Assembly: GCA_963841715.1 (NCBI GenBank) | Contig: CAWJDP010000004.1 | Coordinates: 186,001-250,000 of the forward strand | DNA length: 64,000 bases | Direction: 5' to 3' | DNA from: DASPWW01 sp963841715 | Lineage (GTDB): Bacteria; Actinomycetota; Thermoleophilia; Solirubrobacterales; 70-9 | Part shown: positions 34,605-41,851 of the stretch, in pieces | Numbering within the stretch: position 1 is the stretch's first letter | How the letters are laid out: every line of letters starts with the position of its first letter | The notes under the pieces: generated by a model | What the model saw: only the letters and a program-made list of their open reading frames with translations | What the model was told of the DNA's origin: nothing | Databases searched by the model: none | Program-made: the position numbers and the translations under genes

Positions 34605-35426
34605 GTGAGCGCGCTCGAGCGGGACGGGACTGTGGCTCTTGCGGGGCGCCGGTTCACCTGGCGCGCGCTCGGGTCCGGCCCGCGCCTGCTGCTCGTGCAG
34701 GGCTACGCGGGCAGCGCCGACGACTGGCCCCCGGACTTCCTCGCGGCGCTCGGGCGCTCGTTCGCGCTCGTCGTCCCCGACAACCGAGGGATGGGCGGCT
34801 CCGATCTCGGCGATCCGGCCGAGGTGACGATCGACTCGATGGCCGCCGACCTCGAGGCGCTGCTCGACGAGCTGGCGATCGACCGGGTGCCGGTCGTCGG
34901 CTTCTCGATGGGCGGGTTCATCGCCCAGGCCCTGGCCGTCCGGGCCCCCGAGCGGGTTGGGTCGCTCGCGCTGCTTTCCACTGACCCGGGTGGCCCGGAC
35001 GCGATTCGAGCCAGACCCGCCGACTGGGGCCGCCTCGTCGACCACTCCGGGACCCCCCGCGAACGGGCATCGCGCACGATCTCGGTCATCTTTCCTCCCG
35101 ACGTCGCTCCCCGCTTCGACCGCGAGTTCGGCGACGTCGTGGCGGCGTCGCAGGCGGCGCTCGATCCGGCCGCCCTCGCCGCGGAGGAGCGGGCGATGGC
35201 GCAATGGTGGGCGGCGCCGCCGGGCGCCGACGGCTCGTCACGGATCGCACCGGTCCTGATCGGGCACGGCGCGGATGACGTCGTCATCCCGCCGGGTAAC
35301 GCTGAATTGCTCGCGGCGAACTTCCCGGGCGCGCGGATCGAGCTCTTCGCCGGCGCCGGTCACGCGTTCCCGGCCCAGCTGCCCGGGGCGGCCGCCGATC
35401 TGATCGCCTCTCAGCTTCGACCCTGA
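34605..35426 (+). CDS. Alpha/beta hydrolase
   Basis: 273 residues from a GTG. Canonical fold elements: oxyanion region LLLVQGYAGSADDW, the nucleophile elbow VVGFSMGGFIAQAL (Ser), the acid in LIGHGADDVVIPP (Asp) and the catalytic His in FAGAGHAFPAQ. Closest in form to small-molecule hydrolases of the HOSA/epoxide-hydrolase-like superfamily; the substrate cannot be inferred. Stands alone, 143 bases after the oxidoreductase. Confidence 0.82.
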   Translation: MSALERDGTVALAGRRFTWRALGSGPRLLLVQGYAGSADDWPPDFLAALGRSFALVVPDNRGMGGSDLGDPAEVTIDSMAADLEALLDELAIDRVPVVGFSMGGFIAQALAVRAPERVGSLALLSTDPGGPDAIRARPADWGRLVDHSGTPRERASRTISVIFPPDVAPRFDREFGDVVAASQAALDPAALAAEERAMAQWWAAPPGADGSSRIAPVLIGHGADDVVIPPGNAELLAANFPGARIELFAGAGHAFPAQLPGAAADLIASQLRP

Positions 35427-35432
35427 AGAGCC

Positions 35433-35798
35433 TCAGGCGAGCGGCTCCCCGTTCCACCTGATGTCGCGGAGCTTCTGCGCGGCGTAGGCGATGTGCTCTC
35501 GGGATGCGATCCGGGAGTCGTGCCGGAATCGCAGCCACCCGAAGAGGTCGCCGCGTGGATCGCGTGGATCCAAGAACGCGCCGGACGTGGCCAGCAGCTC
35601 GTTGATGGCGTGGGGGATTGAGCGAATCCCGTCAAGGCTCTCGGTCAGGACGGCGTCGTCGAACTGGGCCGCCGTACCGGGCTCTATCAACAGCGGCTCG
35701 GAAGGGGGGTCGCCGAGGATCGAGGTCGCGAGCTCAATGCGCGGACGACGCGGAGCGCGTAGGGCATGCGCGTGCTTGTGATCAGGACGCGGAGGCAC
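35433..35798 (-). CDS. Hypothetical protein
   Basis: 121 residues from a GTG. The first 20 residues are Arg/His/Pro-rich and may not be coding; from IELATSILGDPPSEPLLIEPG on the composition is that of a normal soluble protein with DPRDPRGDLFGWLRFRHDSR and IAYAAQKLRDIRW. No family is recognised. It lies between an alpha/beta hydrolase (convergent, seven bases apart) and the FUSC gene, same strand as the latter. Confidence 0.45.
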   Translation of the reverse strand: MPPRPDHKHAHALRAPRRPRIELATSILGDPPSEPLLIEPGTAAQFDDAVLTESLDGIRSIPHAINELLATSGAFLDPRDPRGDLFGWLRFRHDSRIASREHIAYAAQKLRDIRWNGEPLA

Positions 35799-35831
35799 GA
35801 GGGCTATCAGACCGGCAGCATGCGAAGGGGG

Positions 35832-37967
35832 TCAGGCTGACGGTCTGAGCCCAGCGACAGCCCGCTCGACACCGTCGATCTCAGCCCGTGCGGTCTGGGC
35901 CAGATACCTCGTGCGCGCATCGTCCTCGGCGGCGGCACCTGCGTCCACCGTCCTCGAGTCCTCCTGAATCGCGCCTCCGCCACCGTCTCGGACCACCTGC
36001 TCGAGCGCCTCCAGCCGCGCGACGTCGTCTGCCATCGATGTCGAGACGCCGCGCCGTGTGGGTTGAGCGAAGGAACGGATCGTCGTGCCGAGCTCGAACA
36101 GGCGCTGCGACGCACGGTCGAGCTCGTAGAGAGCGCCGCGGTCTAGCGCGAGATCACCAGGCTGGCGAACGTAGAGGCGCTCGGCGGAGCGATAGCGAAA
36201 CAGGGCCTCGGCCGCGGCGCCGCAATCTCGGGGCGGGTCGCCTCCGGTCTCCGGCGAGGCTGCGAGGCAGCGCGCGCAGGCATCGATCAGTCCGGCGGCG
36301 GACGCGATTAGCGTCCGGTGCAGCGAGCGTGGCCACAGCGCGAAAGTTGCGACCGCCGCGATCGCGATTCCAATCGCGGTCCCGGTGAGCCGCTCGAGCC
36401 CCGTGCTTGCGCCCGCCGGTGAGAGGAAGTCGAAGAGCAGGACAACCGAGAGCGTGATGAAGACCACCGCGACGCCGTAGTTGATGCGCCCGAAATAGAC
36501 GGTCGCGAAGAGCAGGAACGGGAAGAGCACAACGATGACGGCGTCCTCTCCTTCGATCAGCGCGAGCAATCCGAGGGCAATCGCCACGCCGACAAGCGTG
36601 CCGACCACGCGCTCGAGCGCCCGCTCGACCGATGCCTCGAGCGTGGGCTGGATCACGACGACAGCGGTGACCGGGATCCAGAGCCCGTGCGCATTGCTCA
36701 GCCCCAGCGTCAGATAGAGCGCCGTGGCTGCGGCGACGGCAACTCCGAGCCGAAACCCGTACAAGAGGTAGGGCGATTCGAGGCTCAGCTCCCGTCGCAG
36801 GGCGCGCCTGACGGAGCGCCTCTCGGCGCGCCGATCATAGACCTCACTTCGTCCCAGCTCGATGACCCGGACAGCGCCCGGGGCGGCGATAGGGCGTGCG
36901 AGCTCGGCCGCGTTCGCCGTCGCGGCGATCACGTCGTCGGCCAAGCCTCGGAGGGCGATCAGCGCCGGGCTCGACGGCTCGTCCCCGAGCTGCGCGGCGG
37001 CCGCTCGCAGGCGAGCCGTCTCGGCCGGGCGCCCGTCGCGAATCGAGGCGGCCAGGTCATGGCTCGCCTCGACAACGGCCTCGACCAGCGGCGCGGCGAG
37101 CCGGCGCTCATCGCGCCCGAGGGGCTCCTCGCCGAGCAGCGCCACCAGGCGCCCCACGTCCCCGGCGATCCGCTCCGCGTCGTGGATCAGCGCGACGCGG
37201 AGATGCTCCCCTGGAGCGCGGCCGGTTGTGGCCCAGGCGTTCGCGGCTAGGAGCTCCCGGGTCTCTTCGAGTCGGCTACGGAGCGCCTCGAGGCCGACGG
37301 CGGCTCCCCCAGCTGCCGCCTTCGCTGGGCCTGATCCGGTTTCACCGCCTCTCGCCGGGACCAGACGCCCGAGAGTGCTGGCTGCAGACTCGAAGCTCGC
37401 CGCGAGGGGGTCGCGGAGGCCGGCGGAGCTGGCGCCGGGGAGGAGCAGCATGCCGGCGAGCGCCGCACCACCGCCGACGAGCACCCCGATCGCCGCCTCG
37501 AGGCCCGTGTCGATGTTGCCGGGAACGCTGACGCTGATCACGAACACGATCAACGCAAGGGGTCCTCCAACCCGCCAGTAGTCGCTGAGCAGCCCGAGCC
37601 AGCCGGCCGCGAAGCCCGCCACGAGCGTCGACAGCACCACCGCAACAGACGAGTGCGCGATCAGCGGACCGACAAGCGCTGCGGTCGCCATCGCGAGGGC
37701 CAGCGCGGTCATCGTGAGCACGATCAGACGCCGCGAGCCCCCATATCCGCTGAGGACGATGTTCAGGGCGCCGAGCATCGCCCAAATCGCGACCAGCTGG
37801 GCGCCGGCGAAGTAGAGCGCAAGGAACGGCACCGCCACGACGAGGGCCAGCCGCGCCCCGGCCCTCAGCGCCGCGGGATCTCGATACCAGCCGGCGCCAG
37901 CGGGCATGCGGTCCCGGATCGCCGATCCCGCTGTCACGAAGAGCGCCCACACGTCGGCTAGGAGCAA
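35832..37967 (-). CDS. FUSC-family membrane transporter (aromatic acid exporter-like)
   Basis: 711 residues in two repeats. Each half has a block of closely spaced membrane helices (residues about 35-180 and 395-530), with the FUSC/YccS signature in the second (LWIPVTAVVVIQPTLEAS followed by ERALERVVGTLVGVAIALG). Cytoplasmic helical regions follow each block. Homologues such as AaeB export aromatic carboxylic acids; no membrane-fusion partner is adjacent here, so the substrate is only a guess. Confidence 0.8.
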   Translation of the reverse strand: MLLADVWALFVTAGSAIRDRMPAGAGWYRDPAALRAGARLALVVAVPFLALYFAGAQLVAIWAMLGALNIVLSGYGGSRRLIVLTMTALALAMATAALVGPLIAHSSVAVVLSTLVAGFAAGWLGLLSDYWRVGGPLALIVFVISVSVPGNIDTGLEAAIGVLVGGGAALAGMLLLPGASSAGLRDPLAASFESAASTLGRLVPARGGETGSGPAKAAAGGAAVGLEALRSRLEETRELLAANAWATTGRAPGEHLRVALIHDAERIAGDVGRLVALLGEEPLGRDERRLAAPLVEAVVEASHDLAASIRDGRPAETARLRAAAAQLGDEPSSPALIALRGLADDVIAATANAAELARPIAAPGAVRVIELGRSEVYDRRAERRSVRRALRRELSLESPYLLYGFRLGVAVAAATALYLTLGLSNAHGLWIPVTAVVVIQPTLEASVERALERVVGTLVGVAIALGLLALIEGEDAVIVVLFPFLLFATVYFGRINYGVAVVFITLSVVLLFDFLSPAGASTGLERLTGTAIGIAIAAVATFALWPRSLHRTLIASAAGLIDACARCLAASPETGGDPPRDCGAAAEALFRYRSAERLYVRQPGDLALDRGALYELDRASQRLFELGTTIRSFAQPTRRGVSTSMADDVARLEALEQVVRDGGGGAIQEDSRTVDAGAAAEDDARTRYLAQTARAEIDGVERAVAGLRPSA

Positions 37968-38060
37968 AGCACGACCGCAATGGTGCCGCCCGAGACCGAA
38001 GCCAAGTCGGCTGGGTTGTCGAGCCAGCCGACCCGGGGCCGCCCACGCGGCGTTGCCCAG

Positions 38061-38777
38061 CTACGGCAGCCGCTGGTAGGTGTCCAGGAGGTCGTCCTGG
38101 AGGATCGTCGCCTGCCCCCGCGCGCGCATCACTAGGCGGTGGGAGAGACGGCGCGACCGGTAGCGCCAGCCGGCGGGGAGGTTGAGGCGCCCGCCGAGCG
38201 AGCGTAGGTCCTGGACTGCGAGGTCGGAATCCCTCTGCTGAGAGAAGGCCTGCATCACGTACTTCGCACCGTCGGGCGAGATCAGCTCGTAGATCCGGCG
38301 GCCCCGCTTCCAGCGCCACGTGTTGTGGCGCTCGATCGTCCGCTCCGTGTATGGAGTCTGAACGAGCTCGGCGGGCGACATGATCGGGATCGACGCGACC
38401 TTGCGCATTCGGATCCCCGCGATCGTGCGCGGCTTTCCGATCCGCCCGCTTGCCGAGTCGAATACCCAGTGGCGGGGGCCGTTGAGGACGACGAGCGGAA
38501 CGCCGAGGTCGGTCGCGAGCTGCGTCGGATCGATCGCGGCCCACTTCGCCGCCGGGCACTTGTTGAGCCCGATCGTGTTGAAGACGACCACCTTCGCGTT
38601 CGGGATCGCGCCTCGAAGCTCGAAGATCTCGCAATAGCGGGAGTCGAAGAGGCCGCGCTGGCCCTGCTTCGCCGCCGCCCCACCCGGGAACATGGCCACC
38701 GTCGCGAGGACGGTGAGCAGTGCGATCCCCAGCGCACGCCCACGGAACCTGCTCGCCTTCTTACCCCCGGCTCCCAC
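38061..38777 (-). CDS. Secreted protein of unknown function
   Basis: 238 residues from GTG at 38777; the open frame extends 63 codons further but through the riboswitch on the opposite strand, which argues against the longer form. Signal peptide: FRGRALGIALLTVLATVAMFP then GGAAA. The mature part has RYCEIFELRG and VVVFNTIGLNKCPAAKWAAI with two Cys likely disulfide-bonded, LATDLGVPLVVLNGPRHWVFD, and a basic C-terminal region. I do not recognise a family. Gene ends 93 bases from the FUSC start. Confidence 0.65.
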   Translation of the reverse strand: MGAGGKKASRFRGRALGIALLTVLATVAMFPGGAAAKQGQRGLFDSRYCEIFELRGAIPNAKVVVFNTIGLNKCPAAKWAAIDPTQLATDLGVPLVVLNGPRHWVFDSASGRIGKPRTIAGIRMRKVASIPIMSPAELVQTPYTERTIERHNTWRWKRGRRIYELISPDGAKYVMQAFSQQRDSDLAVQDLRSLGGRLNLPAGWRYRSRRLSHRLVMRARGQATILQDDLLDTYQRLP

Positions 38778-38861
38778 TCGGGCGAAACTATCAGGGAGTC
38801 GGAGACGCCGTCTCAATGGCGGCGGGGAGCTCGCGCGGCCGACCTCGCCAGCGAGTAGAGT

Positions 38862-39018
38862 TCCGCAATCGAGAACCTGCCGAATCCCTCGTGCGTCGCC
38901 GCATGAGGGAGCGGGGGACCCGCTTGGAGCCAGGGCTCCGGGGGCGAATTGGACGGCTACATCCATAGCGCAGCTCTTTCAGCGCGAGCCCGTCAGCTAA
39001 CCCCGTAGGCGCAACGGA
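38862..39018 (+). ncRNA. Cyclic di-AMP riboswitch (ydaO/yuaA), copy 1
   Basis: Ordered conserved blocks of the ydaO class are present: CCGAATCC, GAGCGGGGGACCC, GGGGCGAATT, CAGCTCTTTCAGCGCGAG, and CCCGTCAGCTAACCCCGTAGG. A -10-like TAGAGT lies just upstream at 38855-38860. It ends ten bases before the ATG of a secreted M23-like protein. In characterised bacteria this riboswitch shuts down gene expression when c-di-AMP is high and often controls cell-wall hydrolases and potassium transport. Confidence 0.9.
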
Positions 39019-39028
39019 AAGAGGGTTG

Positions 39029-39631
39029 ATGAGACTGCGCCGGTCGATCGTCGCCGGATTTGGAGCCGCGGCGTTGCTCCTTACCGCGGCACTCGCCACC
39101 GCGCAAGCGGGCGGCTGCAGCGGCGGTGGCGGCGGGGTCAGCGCAGCGAAGAGCTGCGGCGACCCCAGCTACGTGAACCCGTTCAAGCGCAAGGCTTGGG
39201 ACGCAAGCCGGATCGACATGGGGGTCGACTACGAGCCCCACAAGCGCGTTCCGTTCGTCGCGATAGGGGACGCGAAGGTGCTCGGCTCGAACCAGCACTC
39301 GGGGTGGCCCGGGGGCGCCTACCTCTACTACAAGCTGCTGAGCGGCGATCACAAGGGCGACATCATCTACATCGCCGAGCAGATCAAGCATCTCGTTCCG
39401 AAGGGAAGGGTGGACGCCGGCGATCGACTCGGGTTTGCCATGCCCAGCTCGACGGGGATCGAGACCGGGTGGGCGGAACGCGACGGACAGCCTCGCGCGG
39501 CCTCGTGCTACCACGAGGGGCGCAAGACCAACTCCGGCAAGGAGATGGCGCGCTTTCTGCACTCACTCGGGGCGAAGCTCCGCGACCGCCCCGGCGACGG
39601 CCCGGACTACCCGACCGGCAAGCGCTGCTAG
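39029..39631 (+). CDS. Secreted M23-peptidase-like protein under riboswitch control
   Basis: 200 residues from ATG 39029. A signal peptide (SIVAGFGAAALLLTAALATA) is followed by a short Gly-rich stretch with CSGGGGG. The body resembles the lysostaphin/LytM beta-sheet fold: ASRIDMGVDYEPHKRVPFVA, GDAKVLGSNQHSGWPGG, YIAEQIKHLVPKGRVDAGD and GIETGWA. The zinc-ligand His of HxxxD is replaced (DMGVD), and the HLHFE element reads GIETGWA, so peptidase activity is doubtful. A c-di-AMP riboswitch directly upstream suggests a cell-wall role. Confidence 0.7.
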   Translation: MRLRRSIVAGFGAAALLLTAALATAQAGGCSGGGGGVSAAKSCGDPSYVNPFKRKAWDASRIDMGVDYEPHKRVPFVAIGDAKVLGSNQHSGWPGGAYLYYKLLSGDHKGDIIYIAEQIKHLVPKGRVDAGDRLGFAMPSSTGIETGWAERDGQPRAASCYHEGRKTNSGKEMARFLHSLGAKLRDRPGDGPDYPTGKRC

Positions 39632-39644
39632 ACGCCGGTTCGCC

Positions 39645-39779
39645 TCACCGGGCATCCTCGGCGTCGAGCGCGGCGACCAGCGCCGCGACGAGCGCCAGCG
39701 CGACGCCGAATACGACGACGATCGCGACCGCGAAGCCGCCCTCGCCTGCGGGTGCGTGGGGGGCGTGGAGGTGAAACAC
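39645..39779 (-). CDS. Possible 44-residue membrane peptide
   Basis: From a GTG, the frame reads VFHLHAPHAPAGEGG, then a single hydrophobic helix (FAVAIVVVFGVALALVAALV) and a short acidic end DAEDAR. Composition and the sharply bounded hydrophobic block look like a real small membrane protein. No SD is seen and there is no outside support. It ends 14 bases from the M23-like gene stop and fills most of an otherwise empty stretch. Confidence 0.35.
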   Translation of the reverse strand: MFHLHAPHAPAGEGGFAVAIVVVFGVALALVAALVAALDAEDAR

Positions 39780-39905
39780 GATCGTTGCGAACGATCCCGA
39801 GCGCGAGAACGGCTCCGCTCGCGGCGAGCGACTATCCGGGCGCGTCGTCGTGGTGGTGATGCCCGATTTCCGCCGCCGTCACGGAGCGCAGGTGCGGCTT
39901 AGGGG

Positions 39906-39935
39906 TTGCATCGCGTCCTCGACTCGGGCTAGAGT
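39906..39935 (+). promoter_or_regulatory. Likely sigma-70 promoter for riboswitch copy 2
   Basis: TTGCAT, an 18-base spacer, and TAGAGT at 39930-39935 precede the conserved riboswitch core by about 15 bases. The same TAGAGT stands before riboswitch copy 1 (38855-38860), though copy 1 lacks a good -35. Confidence 0.55.
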
Positions 39936-39937
39936 CG

Positions 39938-40104
39938 CGGCATCGAGAACCTGCCGAGTCCCCGGTCGGCCACGACCGGGGAGCGGGGGACCCAAAACAA
40001 ATGGGGCAGCGTTGCTCCATCGGGGCGAATTGGGCGCACCGCGTCCATAGCGCAGCTTCTTCAGCGCGAGTCCGTCAGCTAACCCCGCAGGCCTGAAGAG
40101 AAAG
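39938..40104 (+). ncRNA. Cyclic di-AMP riboswitch (ydaO/yuaA), copy 2
   Basis: The conserved order is CCGAGTCC, an 8-bp helix (CCCGGTCG...CGACCGGG), GAGCGGGGGACCC, GGGGCGAATT, GCAGCTTCTTCAGCGCGAG, and TCCGTCAGCTAACCCCGCAGG, then AAAGAGGG. It is a diverged duplicate of copy 1, sharing long blocks and spacing. It ends about ten bases before the ATG of a 45-residue membrane protein. Confidence 0.9.
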
Positions 40105-40113
40105 AGGGTTGCC

Positions 40114-40251
40114 ATGACGTCGCTGATCAACCGTCTCGGTGAGGAACGACTCGCGCCCGGGCAAAGCTTCGTTGCCTGGGGCTTCGGCGCCGTGCTCGGG
40201 AGCGCGGTCGCGGTCGCGTTCCTGTTCGTGCTGCTCACCGGCTCGATCTAG
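40114..40251 (+). CDS. 45-residue membrane peptide controlled by a c-di-AMP riboswitch
   Basis: MTSLINRLGEERLAPGQSF is followed by a single hydrophobic helix WGFGAVLGSAVAVAFLFVLL and the end TGSI. The ATG follows the riboswitch with the SD AAAGAGGG at the right distance, which gives strong support that this tiny frame is translated. The N-terminal 20 residues would be cytoplasmic or extracellular depending on orientation. No family is known to me. Because c-di-AMP governs potassium and wall homeostasis, the peptide may act in one of these; the downstream antiporter gene lies 380 bases further on. Confidence 0.7.
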   Translation: MTSLINRLGEERLAPGQSFVAWGFGAVLGSAVAVAFLFVLLTGSI

Positions 40252-40271
40252 GCCGGCCGGCGACGCCGCTA

Positions 40272-40412
40272 CTACGGCCCGGAGGGCGGACAGTCGCGGT
40301 CGTTGACCTTGCCGTCGGTCATGGTCGCGTTGCGGCGGTGGGCCGTCGTCAACTTCGTGACCGTGTTCGTCTTCGCCCCGGTCAGGTCCGAGTCGCCGAG
40401 GTCGGCCTCGTT
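40272..40412 (-). pseudogene. 3' fragment of a pentapeptide-repeat protein
   Basis: Reading leftwards, the frame gives NEADLGDSDLTGAKTNTVTK with the A(D/N)LxG spacing of pentapeptide repeats, then a natural C terminus with NDRDCPPSGP and a stop at 40272. The 5' portion is missing: upstream of position 40412 the sequence belongs to a GGDEF gene on the other strand. The fragment has no start codon or repeats in number sufficient for a helix. Confidence 0.6.
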
Positions 40413-40636
40413 ACGGCGGTGAGGAGTTCGCGGTTATCCTCGCGGCCACCTCGATGACCCGAGCGACTGAGATCGTCGAGCGGCTCCGCGCCTCGGTTCC
40501 GCGCGGCGAAACGGTGTCGAGCGGGATCGCCGAGTGGGACCGCTCAGAGTCCTCCTCCGAGCTCGTCGCCCGCGCCGACGGCGCGCTCTACGAGGCGAAG
40601 CGCTTGAGTCGGGACCGCGCCGTCGCACTGCAATGA
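40412..40636 (+). pseudogene. 3' fragment of a GGDEF (diguanylate cyclase) gene
   Basis: The frame starts abruptly at YGGEEFAVILAATS, the active-site GG(D/E)EF motif, and continues through the second half of the domain (RLRASVPRGETVSSGIAEW, VARADGALYEAKRLSRDRAV) to a stop at 40636. The first half of the domain is missing; upstream sequence matches a pentapeptide-repeat gene on the other strand. The stop overlaps the antiporter ATG by four bases, so the intact gene once preceded the antiporter in an operon. Confidence 0.7.
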
Positions 40637-41850
40637 TCAGCGTCGACGCCGGATCCTTCCTCGTGATCACGGTCACGGCGGCGATTGCCGGGCTCGTGGC
40701 CTCCGCGCTCCCAAAGCGCGTCGCGATTCCCGTCGTCGTCCTCGAGCTTGTTTTCGGGATCGTGGTGGGCCGGCAGATCCTCGGGCTGGCCAGCATCGAC
40801 GCGTTCACGAGTTTCTTCGGGAACCTCGGCCTCGGCATGCTGTTCTTCTTCGCCGGCTACGAGATCGACTTCGAGCGCATCGAGGGCCGACCGCTTGAGC
40901 TCGCGGTGGTGGGGTGGCTTCTGTCGCTCGGGTTGGCGTACGGGATCGGCGGGGTTCTGTTCGCGCTCGGGATCGTGCTGTCCCTCCTATACACGGGGTC
41001 GGCGATGGCGACGACCGCGATCGGGACGCTGGTCCCGATCCTCCGCGACGCCGGGGAGCTGCGGAGCAGGTTCGGCACGTACCTTCTCGCCGCCGGCGCG
41101 ATTGGAGAGTTCGGACCGATCCTGCTCGTCACGATCGTGTTCTCGACGCGGAGCGCCCTGCACGAGACGGCGATCCTGCTCGCGTTCACGGTCCTCGCCG
41201 TGGGGCTCGCGGTGTTCTCCGTGCGCTCGGCTCCGCGTGGCTACCCGCTTCTCGACCGAACGCTCGAGGCGAGCAGCCAGCCAGCCGTCCGGGTCCTTGT
41301 CGTGCTCGTATTCGGGCTCGTCGCGCTCGCGAGCTCGCTCGGCCTCGACATCCTCCTCGGCGGCTTTGTCGCCGGGATCGTCACCCGGCTCGCGCTGCGG
41401 GGACATGAGGTCTCGGTGCTGGAATCGAAGCTGACCGCGATCGGCTACGGATTCCTGATTCCGTTCTTCTTCGTCACCAGCGGGATGGCGTTCAATCTTG
41501 GTGCGCTCACGTCGAGCCCCGCCACGGCGCTGAAGGTGCCGATGTTCTTCGTGCTCTTCCTCGTTGTCCGCGGTGCACCGGCGATGCTGCTGTACGGCAG
41601 GGTCCTGTCCGCGCGCGAGCGCCTAGCGCTCGCGTTCTTCTCGGCGACGGAGCTGCCGCTCGTCGTCGCGATCACGACAATCGCGGTCGACGCCGGCGAC
41701 ATGCGCGGCTCCACGGCAGCGGCGCTCGTTGGAGCGGCGATCGTTTCGACCTTGGTCTACCCGTTCGCGGGGCTCGCCCTGCGCCGCAGCGACACCGAGG
41801 ATCCGGACGAGCAGGCGCTGACCACAACGCCCGCGCCGGCGACGTCCTGA
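40633..41850 (+). CDS. CPA2-family cation/proton antiporter (KefB/NapA-like membrane domain)
   Basis: 405 residues with 12 to 13 hydrophobic segments. Conserved features: FAGYEIDFERIEGRPLELAV, the TGSAMATTAIGTLVPILRDAGEL region of CPA2 exchangers, EFGPILLVTIVFSTRSA, and a C-terminal SATELPLVVAITTIAVDAG stretch. It lacks a cytoplasmic RCK/TrkA domain. It probably exchanges K+ or Na+ for H+. The start codon overlaps the stop of the truncated GGDEF gene, and two c-di-AMP riboswitches lie 0.6-1.7 kb upstream, though no riboswitch precedes this gene directly. Confidence 0.83.
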   Translation: MISVDAGSFLVITVTAAIAGLVASALPKRVAIPVVVLELVFGIVVGRQILGLASIDAFTSFFGNLGLGMLFFFAGYEIDFERIEGRPLELAVVGWLLSLGLAYGIGGVLFALGIVLSLLYTGSAMATTAIGTLVPILRDAGELRSRFGTYLLAAGAIGEFGPILLVTIVFSTRSALHETAILLAFTVLAVGLAVFSVRSAPRGYPLLDRTLEASSQPAVRVLVVLVFGLVALASSLGLDILLGGFVAGIVTRLALRGHEVSVLESKLTAIGYGFLIPFFFVTSGMAFNLGALTSSPATALKVPMFFVLFLVVRGAPAMLLYGRVLSARERLALAFFSATELPLVVAITTIAVDAGDMRGSTAAALVGAAIVSTLVYPFAGLALRRSDTEDPDEQALTTTPAPATS

Positions 41851-41851
41851 C

